Source: Streptomyces sp. NBC_00461
Lineage (GTDB): Bacteria; Actinomycetota; Actinomycetes; Streptomycetales; Streptomycetaceae
Assembly: GCF_036013935.1 (NCBI RefSeq)
Contig: NZ_CP107902.1
Coordinates: forward strand, 7,783,001 to 7,847,000
Direction: 5' to 3'
DNA: 64,000 nt
The notes beneath the pieces were generated by a model, which was not told where the DNA came from, made no database searches, and worked only from the letters and a program-made list of their open reading frames with translations. The position numbers were made by a program, and so were the translations under genes. Below are positions 60,423 through 64,000 of the stretch, one piece after another; position 1 is the stretch's first letter; each line of letters begins with the position of its first letter.

Positions 60423-62695
60423 GCGGATCCCCCATGCCCTCCGCGGCACGGCAGGTGGGGTTCAAGCCCCACCTGCGCGTCGAGGTCGTCGGCGGAGAGG
60501 CCGTGTATCTGCTGTCGGAGCGCGGTACGACCGCGCTGCACGGCCCGCACGTCGAGGCCCTCGCCCCGCTGCTCGACGGGACCCGGACCCTGGAGGCCGT
60601 CTTCCTGGAGGCCGCCGGCGTGGTCGACGCGCCGGCGGCGGGCCGGACGATCGCCGCCCTCGCGGAGGCCGAACTCATCGGCTACCGCGCCCCGTCGACG
60701 GATGCCGCCGCGGAGGCCTACTGGGAACTCGCGGGCCTGAGCGGGGCGGGCGCCCAGGCGGCGCTGGGCAGCACCCCGGTGCAGGTCCTCGTGCTGGGCC
60801 GGACGGACCCCGGCCCCGTCCACCAGGAGTGCCGCGCCTCCGGCCTGACCCTGGCCGACGAGGAGACGTCCGCCGCGTTCACGCTGGTCGTGTGCGACGA
60901 CTACCTCGACCCGGCACTGGCCGACGTGGACGCACGGCACCGGGCCGAGGGCCGGCCCTGGCTGCTCGCCAGGCCGTGCGGCGTCGAGGCCTGGGTGGGC
61001 CCGGTGTTCGGCACCCCCGAGCGGGCCTGCTGGTCCTGCCTGGCACACCGGCTGCGCGGACACCGCGCCACGCAGGCGCCGGTCCAGCGGGTGCTCGGAC
61101 TGCCGGGACCGGTGCCGCTGCCGCGCGCCTACCTGGCGTCCGTACGGGCGCTGGGACTGCAGAGCGCCGTCCTGGAGGCGATGAAGTGGGTCGCCGGGAT
61201 GCGCCATGACGAGCAGAGCGCCCTGTGCACTCTGGACACCCGCACCCTGCGCACCCGCCACCACCCGGTGACCCGGCGCCCCCAGTGCCCCGAGTGCGGC
61301 GATCCCGGTCTGGTGGCGGCGAGCGTGCGGCGCCCGGTGACCTTCGCCTCCCGCCCGAAATCGGCCACGGCCGGCGGCGGCCACAGGGCCCTGTCGCCCG
61401 ACGCCGTGCTCACCCGCTACCGGCATCTCGTCGATCCGCTCACCGGTGTGGTGCCCGAGGTACGGCCCGCCTCCGGCACTCCCGACGGCCTCAACCGCTA
61501 TGTCTCCGGGCGCAATCACGCCCTGCGCGCCGACTCGCTCGCCGGGCTGCGGCACGGGCTGCGCAGCCACAGCGGCGGCAAGGGAACCACGCCGGCCGAG
61601 GCCGAGGCCGGCGCGCTGTGCGAGGCGGTCGAGCGCTACAGCGCGACCCGGCACGGGGACGAACCAGTCGTCGTCGACACACTCGCCGGGCTCGGCGACA
61701 GCGCGCTGCACCCCAACTCCTGCCAGCTGTACGCCGACCGGCAGTTCGCCCGGCGGGAGCGCTGGAACCGCTCGGCCGCCGCGTTCCAGCAGGTTCCGCC
61801 GCCATTCGATCCGCACGCTCCCACGGAGTGGACCCCCGTGTGGTCGATGACCGCCGGCACCCACCGGCTGCTGCCCACCTCGATGCTCTACTTCGGCCCC
61901 GCCCCGGGCGGACAGCCGTCCGCGCCATGGGCGGACTCCAACGGCAACGCGGCCGGCAGCAGCCTGGAGGACGCGGCGCTCCAGGGGTTCCTGGAGGTGG
62001 TCGAGCGCGACGCGGTCGCCCTGTGGTGGTACAACCGCAGCCGGCTGCCCGGCGTCGACCTGGACGCCTTCGACGAACCCTGGCTCGGCCAGGTCCGCGC
62101 CGCATACGGCAGGTTGCGCCGTGATCTGTGGGTGCTGGACCTGACCGCGGACTTCGGCATCCCCGTCATGGCGGCCGTCTCCTGCCGCAACGACGGGAGG
62201 GCGCAGCAGATCTGCTTCGGCTTCGGCGCCCACTTCGACCCGCGTACGGCACTGCGTCGCGCGGTGACCGAGATGGCGCAGCTGCTCCCGCCACCGGGCG
62301 TGGACCCGCGGGCGGGCGGCGAATTCGCCTCCCTCCACCCGGAGCTGGCCTCCTGGTGGTCTCTGGCGACCACCCGGAATCAGCCATATCTGGTCCCGGA
62401 CCGGGCCGAGTCTCCCCGTACACCCGCAAGTTACGTGTGCGAACCGAGAAACGACCTGCTCAGCGACCTCACGGTGGCCCAGGCCCTGGTGCGCGGCCAT
62501 GGCATGGAACTGCTCGTCCTCGATCAGACTCGGCCTGACGTGCGGCTTCCCGTGGTCAAGGTGATCGTCCCCGGGATGCGTCACTTCTGGGCCAGGTTCG
62601 CCCCCGGACGACTCTATGAGGTCCCTGTGACCCTCGGTCGCAAACCGCACGCGACGGGTCACCGCGACCTCAACCCCATTCCTTTGTTCGTGTGA
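60419..62695 (+). CDS. Fused E1-like/YcaO cyclodehydratase (TOMM family)
   Basis: A 758-residue fusion. Residues about 1-300 are an Ocin-ThiF/E1-like domain with a Zn tetrad (CWSC and CPEC) that binds the precursor leader. Residues about 330-758 are the YcaO domain: ATP site SHSGGKGTTPAEAEAGALCE with AVERYS, FLEVVERDAVALWW, and a C-terminus ending NPIPLFV, like the proline-rich end used for catalysis. It should cyclise Ser/Thr (or Cys) of the precursor to azolines. No flavin dehydrogenase, protease or transporter can be seen here, so azolines may remain unoxidised or another chemistry occurs. Confidence 0.87.
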   Translation: MSGSPMPSAARQVGFKPHLRVEVVGGEAVYLLSERGTTALHGPHVEALAPLLDGTRTLEAVFLEAAGVVDAPAAGRTIAALAEAELIGYRAPSTDAAAEAYWELAGLSGAGAQAALGSTPVQVLVLGRTDPGPVHQECRASGLTLADEETSAAFTLVVCDDYLDPALADVDARHRAEGRPWLLARPCGVEAWVGPVFGTPERACWSCLAHRLRGHRATQAPVQRVLGLPGPVPLPRAYLASVRALGLQSAVLEAMKWVAGMRHDEQSALCTLDTRTLRTRHHPVTRRPQCPECGDPGLVAASVRRPVTFASRPKSATAGGGHRALSPDAVLTRYRHLVDPLTGVVPEVRPASGTPDGLNRYVSGRNHALRADSLAGLRHGLRSHSGGKGTTPAEAEAGALCEAVERYSATRHGDEPVVVDTLAGLGDSALHPNSCQLYADRQFARRERWNRSAAAFQQVPPPFDPHAPTEWTPVWSMTAGTHRLLPTSMLYFGPAPGGQPSAPWADSNGNAAGSSLEDAALQGFLEVVERDAVALWWYNRSRLPGVDLDAFDEPWLGQVRAAYGRLRRDLWVLDLTADFGIPVMAAVSCRNDGRAQQICFGFGAHFDPRTALRRAVTEMAQLLPPPGVDPRAGGEFASLHPELASWWSLATTRNQPYLVPDRAESPRTPASYVCEPRNDLLSDLTVAQALVRGHGMELLVLDQTRPDVRLPVVKVIVPGMRHFWARFAPGRLYEVPVTLGRKPHATGHRDLNPIPLFV

Positions 62696-62781
62696 ATCCG
62701 GCTGATTACAGCCATCGGTGGCCCGATCCCGTTGTGAGCCCTACCATGCGATTCGCCATGTCCCCGGGGTAGGAGGTCACG

Positions 62782-64000
62782 ATGCCGGACGCTTTCCGTG
62801 GAACGGAAAGTACCGAGGGTGCCGAGAGTTCCCCGCCGGCAGCGATCCACCTGGCCATGGCCCCGCGCCTCGCCCGCACCATCGTCCTGCTCGTGCTGAC
62901 CTGTTACTGCTTCATCGTCATCCTCAACGTGCTCCACACGGGCGGGGTGAGCGCCACCCGGATGACTGTCTGTGTCGGTGTCGTCCTGCTGGAGTTCGGG
63001 GTGCAGTTCGCGCTCGCCCTTCCCGCCGCGCGCGCGTGGCCGCTGCGGCGGCGGCTCGTCACCCTGGGTGTGCAGGCCGTCCTGACGTATCTGCCCGCTG
63101 CCTGGTTCGGACTCGACTGGGGCAGCATGCAGGGGCCGCTCGCAGCGACCATCCTGCTCACCCTGCCCAACCCGGTCGCCTGGCCGGTGTTCGGGGCCGT
63201 CGTGGCGGCCGCCCCGCTCTACCCGCTGCTGAAGGGCTCGGGGGTCCTCTACAGCGGCTATGTGTTCATCTCCGTCACCCTGGCGGGTCTCGTCATCTAC
63301 GGCCTGACCCGGCTGACCGACCTCGTCCGTGAACTGCACGACACCCGCGAGCGGTTGGCACGCATGGCCGTGACCCAGGAACGGCTGCGCTTCGCACGGG
63401 ACCTGCACGACCTGCTCGGGTACAGCCTCTCCACCGTGACGCTCAAGGGCGAGCTCGTCAGCCGGCTGATCCCCGTCCGCCCGGAGCAGGCCGCCGAGGA
63501 GACCACGTCCCTGCTCCTCGTCGCCCGCCAGGCACTGGCCGACGTCCGGCTCGTCTCCCGCGGCTACCGGGACATGTCGCTGTGCGACGAGGCGGACTCG
63601 GCGGCGAAGGTCCTGGTGTCGGCCGAGGTCCGCGTCGAGGTCGACATGCGCGTCGAGCGGCTGCACCCGGTGGTCGACACGGTGCTCGCGACGGCCCTGC
63701 GGGAAGGAGTCACCAACATCCTCCGCCACAGCAAGGCCGAGGTATGTACGATCAGGGCCACCAGCGGGACGGAAACGGTTCTGCTGACGCTGGTCAACGA
63801 CGGGGTCACCGACGGGGGGAAGCCCGACGCGCGTTCCTGCGGTGGGAGCGGTCTGGGCAACCTCCGGACGCGGCTCACCGAGATCGGCGGAGAACTGACG
63901 GCCGGCGTCGACGAGGACGGTCTGTTCCGCCTCGACGCACGGGCACCGCTCCAACCGCATCAGGGGGAGGCCGGCAATGCCGCGGCCGCCGCCGGGCCCG
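62782..64000 (+). CDS. NarL-class sensor histidine kinase, partial (runs off the right edge)
   Basis: The first 406 residues of a kinase from ATG 62782 (AGGAGG upstream). Five to six membrane helices (about 32-190) precede a DesK-like dimerisation domain with phospho-acceptor His about 209 (RFARDLHDLLGYSLS) and an ATPase domain with REGVTNILRHS and GSGLGNLRTRLTE. The response-regulator gene is expected just beyond the edge. It lies 86 bp after the YcaO gene and may regulate the locus. Confidence 0.88.
   Translation, partial: MPDAFRGTESTEGAESSPPAAIHLAMAPRLARTIVLLVLTCYCFIVILNVLHTGGVSATRMTVCVGVVLLEFGVQFALALPAARAWPLRRRLVTLGVQAVLTYLPAAWFGLDWGSMQGPLAATILLTLPNPVAWPVFGAVVAAAPLYPLLKGSGVLYSGYVFISVTLAGLVIYGLTRLTDLVRELHDTRERLARMAVTQERLRFARDLHDLLGYSLSTVTLKGELVSRLIPVRPEQAAEETTSLLLVARQALADVRLVSRGYRDMSLCDEADSAAKVLVSAEVRVEVDMRVERLHPVVDTVLATALREGVTNILRHSKAEVCTIRATSGTETVLLTLVNDGVTDGGKPDARSCGGSGLGNLRTRLTEIGGELTAGVDEDGLFRLDARAPLQPHQGEAGNAAAAAGP

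Overview
This is a window of high-GC actinobacterial chromosome, almost certainly Streptomyces. The base composition, the GC-rich third codon positions, the frequent GTG starts and ATGA/GTGA gene overlaps, and the gene content (Mce operon, SARP regulator, type II polyketide genes, a bL37-like ribosomal peptide) all agree. I see no rRNA, tRNA or CRISPR array.

Region 1 (1-13.0 kb, minus strand) is a complete Mce lipid-import operon: the ATPase MceG, two YrbE permeases, MceA-F and two Mce-associated proteins, with the last one running off the left edge. Beside it lie a sigma factor with a membrane-anchored, proline-rich tail and a secreted lytic transglycosylase. The mce operon and the transglycosylase have the same bipartite promoter, 10 bp + 10 bp spacer + 13 bp, at almost the same distance from their starts. 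This suggests one envelope-stress regulon controlled by the sigma factor between them. A small scar (13.04-13.47 kb) joins the 5' end of a PolX-like gene to a regulator fragment.

Region 2 (13.6-40.2 kb) is a potassium-homeostasis island. It holds an APC permease, an orphan KdpB, a CPA1 antiporter, a second KdpD with a stand-alone DUF4118 protein, a KimA-like importer, a canonical kdpFABC-kdpE-kdpD locus and a universal stress protein. It also holds a PLP-dependent oxoamine synthase, a short-chain dehydrogenase and two paralogous membrane proteins. Eight intergenic regions carry four GTCAA-type half-sites spaced 11-21-11 (once 11-20-11). This looks like a response-regulator array, probably KdpE, tying these genes into one regulon.

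Region 3 (40.5-41.2 kb) is a mobile-element scar: a truncated SAV_915-family gene, an IS1380-type transposase fragment and the 3' end of a tyrosine recombinase gene.

Region 4 (41.2-47.0 kb) is a urate and purine catabolism block: a thiamine-binding-like protein, an HTH regulator, uraD, uraH, uricase, an 8-oxoguanine-type deaminase and an NCS2 permease. A TMEM175-like channel, an exonuclease, an AraC regulator, an NmrA-like reductase, a thioesterase and a histidine phosphatase follow (47.1-52.0 kb).

Region 5 (52.0-64.0 kb) is an unusual biosynthetic locus. A minimal type II PKS set (KS-alpha, chain-length factor, ACP), an acyltransferase with a vestigial KS half, a carboxylase beta subunit and a SARP regulator lie on the minus strand. 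Divergent from them are a nitrile-hydratase-leader-like precursor peptide and a translationally coupled fused E1-like/YcaO protein, followed by a NarL-class histidine kinase cut by the right edge. A RiPP cyclodehydratase pair sharing an intergenic region with a type II PKS is the best candidate for an undescribed system.
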